Assembly: GCF_016587355.1 (NCBI RefSeq)
Contig: NZ_BNJF01000001.1
Span: forward strand, 868,001-932,000
DNA: 64,000 bases
From: Ktedonospora formicarum
Lineage (GTDB): Bacteria; Chloroflexota; Ktedonobacteria; Ktedonobacterales; Ktedonobacteraceae
Direction of reading: 5' to 3'
This document shows, one piece after another, positions 35,404 through 43,728 of the stretch (positions within the stretch are counted from its first letter, which is position 1; each line of letters opens with the position of its first letter). A program made the translations under genes and the position numbers. The notes under the pieces were generated by a model. The model saw only the letters and a program-made list of their open reading frames with translations. It was not told the DNA's origin and ran no database searches.

Positions 35404-35481
35404 TTGCTCTATCGTCAGTCCAAGCATATCCATATTTTAAACTGTAAGATTTTGTCTCACGTACATATAGTAGACATACTC

Positions 35482-35577
35482 CTTATTAGAAAACCTGAGC
35501 ATGTTCTTAATTGATATACATACCAAGGCTGCCTCAACGACAGTTAGTAGCGGCAGCAACGCTGGTTTTCGCATAAG
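35482..35577. repeat. Extragenic palindromic repeat, copy 5
   Basis: Left end CTTATTAGAAAACC (35482-35495, followed by TGAGC) and right end GGTTTTCGCATAAG (35564-35577) match as inverted repeats in 12 of 14 positions. The right end is the complement of the left end of copy 3. It fills most of the gap between rnhC and the next gene. Confidence 0.6.
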
Positions 35578-35615
35578 ACCGTAACCCCGGTGGGAGAAAG
35601 GAAACGATACGCCTT

Positions 35616-36662
35616 ATGGTATTTTGTGGTCAATGTGGCTTGCTGATACCGCCTGGATCGGTTCAGTGCCCTCGTTGTGGAACGCCTGCCGAGACGTCCA
35701 CGGCATCCCAGCAGGTCGATGTTAGCGATGCAAACGCTGAGACGCAAGCCTCAATGCATGCCCTGCCGCAAAGGCCAGTGGACGACTATCCTAGTGGGCA
35801 CTCTGAGCGTACACAACAGTATAATACCAACCAGGGAGTATATGATAATGGCCATACATCGACACGCCTGAACCAGGGCCACCAGACAGGCACATACCCG
35901 CCCCAGGTACCACATACCTCTAATCCGTACAACCCCATCAACACCCCTCAAGCGCCCTATGGCACAGGAACGGGCTTTCAGCAACAAGGAGGCTATAACA
36001 ATTACTATAATGTACCACCCTCCGGCACCTCATATCCCGGCTACCAGGGGCAACCACCCACCACACCTCCCCCCAGGCGTAACAATGCTCTGCTCGTCTC
36101 ACTTATCATTGTGACACTCGTCGTTGTTCTGCTAACCATTAGCGTCGTCGCGGTCGGTCCGGACAAATTTTTCCCATCCTCAAGCGCCAACCAGACCGCG
36201 ACCGCGACGACACAGGCCGATGCTACGGCTACGCCCACAAATCAGCCCGAGGAGACCACTACGCCTGAGGAGACCACCACTCCCGAAGAGACCGCGACCG
36301 CGCAACCAACGGACACGCCACAAACGACTCCTACACCGAATGTTACGAACTATGAAGCAACAAATCTGGTGCAGACCTATTATGACTATATTAATTCCAA
36401 GCAGTATGAGAAGGCATATGCCCTCTTCGCCAATCCAACTCAGACCTTCCAGGAATTTAAGGATGGATTTGCGACAACCGATCATGATACGATTACTTCG
36501 AGCGACCCCTCGTCAGATCCCAACGGCGTCAAGGTGACCATTACCATGCAAGCCACCACTACCGATAACCAGACAAACACCTATAACGGTTATTATGTCG
36601 TCACCAAACAAGCCGATGGCTCGCTCAAGTTCTCCAGTAGTCAAATGAATAAAGTCTCGTGA
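35616..36662 (+). CDS. Zinc-ribbon single-pass membrane protein with Thr-rich linker and extracellular domain
   Basis: A 348-residue protein. Residues 1-25 form a zinc ribbon (CGQCG, then CPRCG). A long Gln/Asn/Pro/Tyr-rich disordered segment follows to about 150, then one transmembrane helix (NNALLVSLIIVTLVVVLLTI region, about 155-178). A Thr/Glu/Pro-rich spacer with the unit EETTTP repeated follows, and finally a folded 110-residue domain (YYDYINSKQYEKAYALFA, then beta strands) resembling NTF2-like/DUF4878 lumenal domains. The start MVFCGQCGL is shared with the protein at 38005, so the two are paralogues. The zinc ribbon would be cytoplasmic and the C-terminal domain outside. Function unknown. 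Confidence 0.8.
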   Translation: MVFCGQCGLLIPPGSVQCPRCGTPAETSTASQQVDVSDANAETQASMHALPQRPVDDYPSGHSERTQQYNTNQGVYDNGHTSTRLNQGHQTGTYPPQVPHTSNPYNPINTPQAPYGTGTGFQQQGGYNNYYNVPPSGTSYPGYQGQPPTTPPPRRNNALLVSLIIVTLVVVLLTISVVAVGPDKFFPSSSANQTATATTQADATATPTNQPEETTTPEETTTPEETATAQPTDTPQTTPTPNVTNYEATNLVQTYYDYINSKQYEKAYALFANPTQTFQEFKDGFATTDHDTITSSDPSSDPNGVKVTITMQATTTDNQTNTYNGYYVVTKQADGSLKFSSSQMNKVS

Positions 36663-36747
36663 ACCGTCCAGGCAAGCCCTTCATGAGCGATAGAAGAGGC
36701 TTGCCACATTCATCGCTCAGAAGCAACAGGAAAGGACTCGCCATCTT

Positions 36748-37746
36748 ATGCTCTCGCCTCAGCACATGAGGGTGCTACGCCAGATCTACGAACGCCTGAC
36801 AAGCAGCGGCATCCATTGGGTCATTACTGGTAGCACAGGCTTCGCCCTACAAGGAATACCAATTTTCCCTCGCGATATAGATATCCAGAGCGACCTGGCA
36901 GGCGTATATGCTATTGAACAACTCTTTTCAGCGTACAGCACGCACTCGGTAGCACTACATGAACGAGAGTTTACTCGCTCGTACAAAGGCAAGCTCATCA
37001 TTGATGGGATTGAAGTGGAGATTATGGGCGAATTGCAGAAAAGAGGCGAGTCAGGAGAATGGGAGGCAATCACTCCTCTCGATGAAGACAAACACATCGT
37101 CCCCCTTGAAGAGATGCATCTACCTGTCTTCACACTAGAATATGAGATTGAGGCATATCATATCCTCCGACGTCATACCAAAGCCCAGATGATACAGGAT
37201 TTCGTGCGCTCCCGCCAGAAGCTCTCAGCGGAAGATCAAACCATTCGCATCCGCACAGTTGTTCCAGATGACGCGGAACCTTACCTAAATTTCGCGCGCC
37301 AAATCGATCAGGAAACGACCTTTATGATGCTTGAGCCTGGAGAGCGCACCTCGACGGTAGAAGATTTTCGGGCCAACTTTACCCATTTACAGGAAGACCC
37401 AACACAAGCAGTACTCTTGGTTGCCGAACATAATCAACGCTTGATAGGTTGCCTTGGTGCAACTCGCGGTGGACCAAGGCGCATGGCCCATAGCGCCACA
37501 ATCTTCATTGGCATTCTCGCATCCTATACTGGGAAGGGCATAGGCACACAACTTTTTATTGGCGCGGAAAACTGGGCTCGCTCCCAGCATCTCCATCGTT
37601 TGACGCTTGACGTCATGACTCCAAATACCGCTGGCATTACCCTCTATTCCAAACGAGGTTTTCTACGAGAAGGCATCTTAAAAGATGCTTACTACGTCAA
37701 CGGAGAATTTGTCGATGCCTACACCATGGCAAAAATTCTGGATTGA
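36748..37746 (+). CDS. Fusion of a nucleotidyltransferase-like domain and a GNAT acetyltransferase
   Basis: A 332-residue protein with two domains. Residues about 1-155 resemble minimal nucleotidyltransferases: WVITGSTGFALQGIPIFPRDIDIQSDLAG has the GS motif and DIDI metal ligands, and KLIIDGIEVEIMGEL a third acidic site. Residues about 165-332 are a GNAT acyltransferase: IRIRTVVPDDAEPYLNFARQ, a strand pair ending IFIGILASYTGKGIGTQLF (acetyl-CoA loop) and LTLDVMTPNTAGITLYSKRG. The ribosome site GGAAAGGA precedes the ATG. The pairing suggests a resistance or modification enzyme with two activities, but no substrate can be named. Confidence 0.82.
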   Translation: MLSPQHMRVLRQIYERLTSSGIHWVITGSTGFALQGIPIFPRDIDIQSDLAGVYAIEQLFSAYSTHSVALHEREFTRSYKGKLIIDGIEVEIMGELQKRGESGEWEAITPLDEDKHIVPLEEMHLPVFTLEYEIEAYHILRRHTKAQMIQDFVRSRQKLSAEDQTIRIRTVVPDDAEPYLNFARQIDQETTFMMLEPGERTSTVEDFRANFTHLQEDPTQAVLLVAEHNQRLIGCLGATRGGPRRMAHSATIFIGILASYTGKGIGTQLFIGAENWARSQHLHRLTLDVMTPNTAGITLYSKRGFLREGILKDAYYVNGEFVDAYTMAKILD

Positions 37747-38004
37747 GAAGCATAGCATAGAGTTCCAGTACCAATAATTTCTTATGCGAGAAACATTTTA
37801 GGTATACCAAACGTTCTTACAAAAAGAGTGAAAAAAACTAAAGCCTCTATTTTTGTACAGCCCGCAAACGTGGCGTTTCGTGCTTATGAAACGTTATAGA
37901 AATGAAGTATATGCCCGTTCCCAGCGGGCCGACCATAGGGTATACTAGCATACAAGCAGCCTTGCGTACTCAGACTATCGAAGCAAGGTCTGAAAGGAGA
38001 ATTC

Positions 38005-38697
38005 ATGGTTTTCTGTGGTCAATGTGGTCTGCAAATGGCCCCTGGAACTACACGTTGTCCGCGCTGCGGCGCAGTCGTCGAGAGCGGGCAGTCCGCGCAG
38101 AACCCTGACATCAATGGTGCGAACGATCAGACAGTTGAGTCACAATCGTTTTTCACGCCTCACGCCCAGGCAGGTAGGCCTCAACCCGGCACGCATGCAT
38201 CTCAGCCCGGTGGCCCTCAACCCATTCTGTTGCGTGGATCAGACAATGCCTATAATCAACAAAACGCGTTTGACGCGACCAGCATGGTCGACGCACAAAC
38301 CAACATGAATCCCGGTCCTGGGATGATGCAGCAGCGCGGTGGCACCTACACACCTGGTAGCAATTATCCGCCTTCGCAGTCATCGTTCCCCAGCATGCAG
38401 CCGGGCTCTGGCTATGGAGCATCTCAGCCTGGCATACAAAACTATCCGCCATCCAATCCATCATTTCAAGTGCCCAACGCACCCCAAAGTGGTGGACCAT
38501 ATTCGTTCCCAGGCTTTGCACAACAGCAGCAGAACCCTGCGTTTCAGGGCTCACCCGCCGAGCAACAGTCATCTGAAATCAAGGCCATTTCATCACGTGG
38601 TCGCACGACAGCACTGATCTCTATTCTCGTTGGCATGCTGTTCATCCTTGTCGCGATGGTGCTCTTTATCATGCAGTTCAATCATATGATTGGCTAA
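38005..38697 (+). CDS. Zinc-ribbon single-pass membrane protein
   Basis: A 230-residue relative of the protein at 35616. The N-terminal zinc ribbon (MVFCGQCGLQMAPG, CPRCGAVV) is followed by about 165 residues of low-complexity Gly/Gln/Pro/Ser/Asn-rich sequence, and a single C-terminal transmembrane helix (about 203-226) ends the chain after five more residues. There is no extracellular domain. AAAGGAG lies before the ATG. Such proteins are abundant in Chloroflexota and have no known function; a tail-anchored scaffold is one possibility. Confidence 0.78.
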   Translation: MVFCGQCGLQMAPGTTRCPRCGAVVESGQSAQNPDINGANDQTVESQSFFTPHAQAGRPQPGTHASQPGGPQPILLRGSDNAYNQQNAFDATSMVDAQTNMNPGPGMMQQRGGTYTPGSNYPPSQSSFPSMQPGSGYGASQPGIQNYPPSNPSFQVPNAPQSGGPYSFPGFAQQQQNPAFQGSPAEQQSSEIKAISSRGRTTALISILVGMLFILVAMVLFIMQFNHMIG

Positions 38698-38760
38698 GCA
38701 AGACCGAACTTTATTCTCACAATCGTCTATTTACATTCTGTAAAGGACTTATCTTCACCT

Positions 38761-38809
38761 CACATGAGGCCCTTTGCTACCGTAGGCGGTAGTAAGAGGG
38801 CCTCATGTG
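38761..38809 (+). terminator. Hairpin after the zinc-ribbon protein gene
   Basis: Perfect 13-base arms at 38761-38773 and 38797-38809 with a small inner hairpin (CTACCG/CGGTAG). No T tract. The remaining gap to 39059 contains no gene that I can support. Confidence 0.6.
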
Positions 38810-39059
38810 GTATACGCCTGGCAATCACTACATGATCCAGTAATTTTTTGCGCGCGCCACAATTCTTCCACAACCTGAATAGTTACTTCGCGAAAACAAT
38901 TATACATTTACGGGCATTAGCAACAAAAAGAGCAGCCACATCTCCCTATTGCTTGATACTTCTACTCATGGAGACGCGGTTCCAGAATAATGATGCCGAT
39001 CTCTTGAAGCTGTCAGTAGAATAGAAATAGGTACTTGAAAAGGTGGGAGGTGGTTGATA

Positions 39060-40181
39060 ATGAGATCATATGGCCCTAACCCACTTACAGTAGTAATTTC
39101 ACTGCTAGCCCTCTGCGCCTTATTGGGGTATTTTCTTTTACGCACATTTCAGCCTTCGGCAGCGATGCCCGTTGACTGTCCAACTCTCTTGCGCGAAGCA
39201 GATTATCCTTCGATCATTGCGCTTCCCCCAGGACAGCAAAATATTCCCAGTGTGCAACTAAATCCGAGTTTAGATGCCAATCAACCACTCGCATTTGTCC
39301 AGGTGGAAAATCAGACAAACTCTCGCCACTCGCTTGATGTTTATCTCTATGGCTGTAGTATGCAGGAAACCATCCAAAGACTCACCCCAACGCTGACCCC
39401 TCTCTTTCAACAACACGATCTCTTGCAGGGAACAGCCAGTATTACCAGCGCGCATACCCTTTCCATTGGAGAGCTCGACCCAACCCTCACAGAGAACATC
39501 AGGATCTTAATGCAGCCCTGGCAACAGATGCTCTATCATGAATATCGCTGGCTCAATAATGGCTTTGTGCAAATCCCCTTCCCATCAGTCTATCCAGTGC
39601 TCAGCCGCGCCGAAGGAGAGCAGCTACAACAGCAGGCAAATGATGGAACTCAGCTTCCCTGGTCAGACCCACTTACCACCGTATCCACCATGGCTCAGCA
39701 ACTCTTGCATTGGCCCACAGCTTCAACGCACATTGTAGTACGCGACCAATCTGATACCACAGCACATGTTACGCTCACACTCGATGAGAGTACGCTAGGA
39801 TTAGATGTCACACTCCAGCGCCTCATACAGTCTGATCAGAACGGAATCTGGTTCGTGACCACCGCCGCCTCGCCAGGACTTAACCTGGATCAGTCCTCAC
39901 TCAACGCCCCCATCTCCTCACCGATGGTCATCAATGGTAAGCTCACCACTTCACAGAGTAAGCTTATTCCCTCCGCGCGCCTCTTCGACCACACACTAAC
40001 ACGTCTGGCAGTACTCAATGCTGATGCGCTCACCCTTCAATCCAACGGAGATTTTCATGGCACCTTGCATTACACCAATGACCTACCTGGTCAACCATCG
40101 CTTCTCCTTCTCTCCTTCACCCCCCCAGGAGAGGATTCCTCCCCCAATGCCCTCCTACTCACCAACGTGCTTCTGAGCTAA
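39060..40181 (+). CDS. Hypothetical membrane-anchored extracytoplasmic protein
   Basis: A 373-residue protein I do not recognise. An N-terminal signal anchor (TVVISLLALCALLGYFLL, about residues 11-30) is followed by a soluble region of strands and short helices with two cysteines (CPTLLREA and LYGCSM) that could pair outside the cell. The rest is rich in Thr, Ser, Gln and Leu with no lipobox and no second membrane segment. ATG 39060 fits GGGAGG nine bases upstream; an in-frame TTG lies two codons before it. It precedes the L-fuconate dehydratase gene by about 70 bases and may be co-transcribed. Confidence 0.7.
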   Translation: MRSYGPNPLTVVISLLALCALLGYFLLRTFQPSAAMPVDCPTLLREADYPSIIALPPGQQNIPSVQLNPSLDANQPLAFVQVENQTNSRHSLDVYLYGCSMQETIQRLTPTLTPLFQQHDLLQGTASITSAHTLSIGELDPTLTENIRILMQPWQQMLYHEYRWLNNGFVQIPFPSVYPVLSRAEGEQLQQQANDGTQLPWSDPLTTVSTMAQQLLHWPTASTHIVVRDQSDTTAHVTLTLDESTLGLDVTLQRLIQSDQNGIWFVTTAASPGLNLDQSSLNAPISSPMVINGKLTTSQSKLIPSARLFDHTLTRLAVLNADALTLQSNGDFHGTLHYTNDLPGQPSLLLLSFTPPGEDSSPNALLLTNVLLS

Positions 40182-40249
40182 TACGCAGCCTTTACTGCCC
40201 TTGTGCTAGAATGAGGTACTAACCACTCATGGCAAAGGAGCAAACAGCA

Positions 40250-41557
40250 ATGCCGATCAAGATCACAGCTATTTCCGTACATGACGTACGCTTCCCCACC
40301 TCGCGAGCCCTGGATGGCTCAGATGCTATGAACAAAGACCCTGACTATTCCGCCGCCTATGTTATTTTACATACCAATCATCCCAACGGCCTGGAAGGGC
40401 ATGGTATAACCTTCACCATCGGGCGCGGGAACGAGGTCGTTGTGACCGCAATCAATGCTCTGACGCCGCTTCTGGTTGGTCATGAACTGGAAGAATGGAC
40501 CGCGAATATGGGGGCATTCTGGCGCATGATCACTGGCGATAGCCAATTACGCTGGATCGGCCCGGAAAAGGGAGCCATTCACCTGGCAACCGCCGCTCTG
40601 GTAAACGCGGTATGGGATCTCTGGGCCAAGGTAGCAGAAAAGCCACTCTGGAAACTCATCGCGGATATGACGCCCACCGAACTTGTACGCTGTATCGATT
40701 TCCGCTACATTACCGACCTGCTGACACCTGAAGAAGCGTTAGAGCTATTGCAACGCCAGGAACCCGGGAAAGAACAGCGCGAAGTGGAACTTGTTCGCAA
40801 TGGCTATCCGGCCTACACAACCTCAGCAGGCTGGTCAGGATATAGCGATGAGAAGATGCGCGCGCTCTGCCAAGCGGCCCTTGCTGATGGTTGGACGCGC
40901 TTCAAACTCAAGGTTGGGGTCGATCCAGTTGATGATCTACGGCGGGCACGCATCATGCGCGAAGAGATTGGAGCCCACAACCTGATGATGATGGATGCCA
41001 ATCAGGTCTGGGAGGTTGATGAAGCCATTGAACGAATGCGAGACCTGGCTCGCTTTGAGCCGTGGTGGATTGAAGAGCCAACAAGCCCTGACGACGTGCT
41101 TGGACACGCCAAAATCGCGCGCGCGGTGAAGCCAATCCATGTCGCCACCGGCGAGCATGTACAGAACCGCATTGTCTTTAAACAACTCCTACAGGCAGAA
41201 GCTATCTCGGTCTGCCAGATTGATGCCTGTCGACTTGGGGGAGTGAACGAGGTACTCGCGGTACTTCTCATGGCTGCCAAATGTAATGTTCCAGTCTGCC
41301 CACACGCGGGCGGCGTTGGACTCTGCGAATATGTACAGCACCTCGCGATGCTCGATTACATCGCCATCAGCGGCACCGTGGAGCAACGCATGCTTGAGTA
41401 TGCCGCTCACCTGCATGAGCACTTCCTTCACCCCGTACGTTTACATCAGGGACACTATCTCGTTCCGACCGCGCCCGGCTACAGTATCGAAATGCACCCA
41501 CAATCGCTGCGAGACCATAGTTACCCCACGGGTGCAGTCTGGGCCGAAGCGCACTAA
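40250..41557 (+). CDS. Enolase-superfamily dehydratase, probable L-fuconate dehydratase
   Basis: A 435-residue mandelate-racemase-type enzyme that would remove water from L-fuconate to give 2-keto-3-deoxy-L-fuconate. Typical fuconate dehydratase segments are PTSRALDGSDAMNKDPDYSA, GHGITFTIGRGNE and GPEKGAIHLATAALVNAVWD. The catalytic residues are visible in RFKLKVGV (KxK), MMDANQVWEV, WIEEPTSPDD, ATGEHVQNR and CPHAGGVGL (general acid/base His). ATG 40250 has AAAGGAG nine bases upstream. It is followed 20 bases later by a lactonase, as in non-phosphorylating L-fucose breakdown. Fucose dehydrogenase and transporter genes are not in the window. Confidence 0.88.
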   Translation: MPIKITAISVHDVRFPTSRALDGSDAMNKDPDYSAAYVILHTNHPNGLEGHGITFTIGRGNEVVVTAINALTPLLVGHELEEWTANMGAFWRMITGDSQLRWIGPEKGAIHLATAALVNAVWDLWAKVAEKPLWKLIADMTPTELVRCIDFRYITDLLTPEEALELLQRQEPGKEQREVELVRNGYPAYTTSAGWSGYSDEKMRALCQAALADGWTRFKLKVGVDPVDDLRRARIMREEIGAHNLMMMDANQVWEVDEAIERMRDLARFEPWWIEEPTSPDDVLGHAKIARAVKPIHVATGEHVQNRIVFKQLLQAEAISVCQIDACRLGGVNEVLAVLLMAAKCNVPVCPHAGGVGLCEYVQHLAMLDYIAISGTVEQRMLEYAAHLHEHFLHPVRLHQGHYLVPTAPGYSIEMHPQSLRDHSYPTGAVWAEAH

Positions 41558-41577
41558 GAGCGGAAGGAGCAACCATA

Positions 41578-42450
41578 GTGAACGCGCAGCCTTCTCAACC
41601 ATTTCCAATCATTGATAGCCATGTACACCTCTGGGACCCGGAGCGCTTTCGCATATCCTGGACTGACAACGACCCTTTACTGGCCCACTCTTATACACTT
41701 CCCCAATACCATGATGAGACCCAAGGGTTACCCATTGAGGGTATCGTGTTTGTAGAGTGTGACGTCGCACCCCAGTATGCCTTTCTAGAGGCGCAATGGG
41801 CTGTTAATCTCGCGCGAGAACAGACACTTCTTAAGGGCATTATCGCGGCGGCACCAATCGAATTTGGTGCTCGCTGCGTAACGTATCTGGAAGCATTGCG
41901 AACCCTGGGACCCCAAATCAAGGGAGTGCGACGCAACATTCAAGGTGAGATAGACCCCAAAACCTGTTTGCAACCAGACTTTGTATACGGTGTGCAACTC
42001 CTTGAGGACTATAGCTTCACATTTGATCTCTGTCTGCGTCATTGGCAACTACCAGCCGTCATCGAGCTTGTGCGACTCTGCCCAAAGATACAATTTATTC
42101 TGGATCACCTGGGCAAACCGCCAGTGAGTGAGCGCCAATTAGATCCATGGCGCGAACAGATCCAACAGCTGGCAGCGCTTCCCAATGTAGCCTGCAAGAT
42201 CAGCGGTCTTGCGACTGAAGCAGGGCCTGACAATCAAGGGATTAACAACCTGGCACCTTACATTGAGCACGTGTCGCAAACATTTGGTGAGGACCGTATT
42301 CTTTTTGGTGGAGATTGGCCTGTAATATTGACGGCATCAACATATGCAAACTGGATAGGCATGCTTAGGCACCTTTGCCAGAATCTCTCACCAACCGCAC
42401 AACAAAAGTTCTGGCATGAGAACGCGCGTCGTATTTATCGTCTTGAATAG
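41578..42450 (+). CDS. Amidohydrolase-family lactonase, probable L-fuconolactonase
   Basis: A 290-residue TIM-barrel hydrolase. The metal motif IIDSHVHLWDPERFR, then GVRRNIQG, ILDHLGKPP (metal His) and the final acidic site in LFGGDWPVILT are those of the L-fuconolactonase/2-pyrone-4,6-dicarboxylate lactonase family. GTG 41578 is preceded by GGAAGGAG. Coupled with the dehydratase it would open L-fucono-1,4-lactone to L-fuconate. The DapA-type aldolase at the left edge could in principle act later in such a pathway but is 40 kb away. Confidence 0.88.
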   Translation: MNAQPSQPFPIIDSHVHLWDPERFRISWTDNDPLLAHSYTLPQYHDETQGLPIEGIVFVECDVAPQYAFLEAQWAVNLAREQTLLKGIIAAAPIEFGARCVTYLEALRTLGPQIKGVRRNIQGEIDPKTCLQPDFVYGVQLLEDYSFTFDLCLRHWQLPAVIELVRLCPKIQFILDHLGKPPVSERQLDPWREQIQQLAALPNVACKISGLATEAGPDNQGINNLAPYIEHVSQTFGEDRILFGGDWPVILTASTYANWIGMLRHLCQNLSPTAQQKFWHENARRIYRLE

Positions 42451-42492
42451 AAAGGCTTTTCTGAGGGTCAAGTGATACAAAATCAGGATGCA

Positions 42493-42520
42493 TGGACATC
42501 CACCAGGAGCATGCTATAAT
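42493..42520 (+). promoter_or_regulatory. prfB promoter, predicted to give a leaderless mRNA
   Basis: TGGACA (42493-42498) and a perfect TATAAT (42515-42520) are 16 bases apart, with TG one base before the -10 (extended -10). Transcription should begin at about 42527, next to the prfB ATG at 42528. No Shine-Dalgarno sequence lies between. Confidence 0.7.
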
Positions 42521-42527
42521 AGCAATT

Positions 42528-43659
42528 ATGAATGAAATAACCCATCAAATCGAACGCTTACAGAAGCGCGTCGAGAAAACTATGGTGCGTCTTTGACCTG
42601 GCTTCCAAAGCAATCCAGGTAAAGCAACTTGAAGAAGAGAGCATGGCCCCTGATTTCTGGTCGGATAATCGCCAGGCGCAGGCGCACATGCAACAGCTCA
42701 CGGCCTTACGCGAAGAAGTGACGACGTGGGAACAGATCGCGACCCAACTCAAAGACCTGCACGAACTCTCTAAGATGCTGGAAGAGGAGCCAGATAATGA
42801 CATGCAGGAAGAGGTAGCGAGTGCGATCCCTCCGCTTGAAGAACAGATTGGAAAGCTGGAATTCGCCTTGATGCTGAGTGGCGAACATGACGCGAAGAAC
42901 GCCATCCTCAGTATCCACGCGGGAAGCGGGGGAGTCGATGCCCAGGATTGGGCGGAAATGCTCTTACGCATGTACCTCCGCTGGGCAGAACAGCATCGCT
43001 TCCGCACGCAAATCTACGACTATAGCGAAGGTGAAGAAGCAGGCGTCAAGAGTGCCACCGTTGAGATTGAGGGGCGCTATGCATATGGCTATCTGCGCTC
43101 TGAAATTGGCACACATCGCCTTATCCGTCTCTCGCCCTTTGACGCGGCTCATCGTCGCCACACCTCCTTTGCCAAAATCGAGGTCATGCCAGATATCGAA
43201 GACACGATTGAGATCTCGATTCGACCAGAGGATATAGAGGTGGATACTTATCGAGCAACCGGGGCTGGCGGACAGCATGTCAACAAAACTGACTCGGCGG
43301 TCCGTATGCGGCACATCCCAACTGGGATTGTAGTCACCTGCCAGAACGAGCGCTCACAAATCCAGAATCGTGAAGTCGCTCTGAAATTGCTCAAGGCGCG
43401 CCTCTTCGAACTGGAACAGAAGAAGCGTGAGGAAGAGGCTGCGCGCCTGAAAGGGGAGAATGTTCAGGCCGACTTCGGCACGCAGATTCGCTCCGTCATC
43501 GTCCACCCCTACAACATCGTCAAAGATCACCGAACCAACCAGGAAACCAGTGATACGACAGGGTACCTGGCAGGTGATGTCGATGCTTTCATCTATGCTT
43601 ACCTGCAAGAGCAAGCGTCAGGTGTAGAGAGCGCCATCACAGCAGATAGCAACCCATAA
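42528..43659 (+). CDS. prfB: Peptide chain release factor 2, with programmed +1 frameshift
   Basis: Releases finished chains at UGA and UAA. A first frame of 22 codons from ATG 42528 ends at TGA 42594; a +1 slip at CTT TGA C leads into the main frame, giving 376 residues. The product shows APDFWSDN in the N-terminal domain, the RF2 recognition motif SPF in RLSPFDAAHRRHTSF, and the peptidyl-transferase motif GAGGQHVNK. Low RF2 lets the ribosome pause at TGA and slip, so the factor controls its own level. The main frame alone (from 42643) would lack the first helices. A terminator follows, shared with the convergent sigma factor gene. Confidence 0.96.
42591..42597 (+). promoter_or_regulatory. 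RF2 programmed frameshift site
   Basis: CTTTGAC at 42591-42597 is the known slip sequence: CUU slides to UUU and GAC is read next. GGTG ends three bases upstream, the position of the internal Shine-Dalgarno-like stimulator, although the match is weaker than the usual AGGGGG. Confidence 0.92.
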
Positions 43660-43676
43660 AGCTATTCACAACAAGC

Positions 43677-43722
43677 GTATAGAGAGAGCCTGAACACGTA
43701 TGCGTTCAGGCTCTCTCTATAC
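43677..43722. terminator. Bidirectional terminator between prfB and the sigma factor gene
   Basis: Perfect 19-base arms at 43677-43695 and 43704-43722 with an 8-base loop. Confidence 0.88.
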
Positions 43723-43728
43723 TCACTC

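Noticed and set aside
42528..42596. prfB read as a broken gene because of an in-frame TGA
   Set aside because: The CTT TGA C context and position are those of the known RF2 programmed frameshift, so this is regulation rather than damage.
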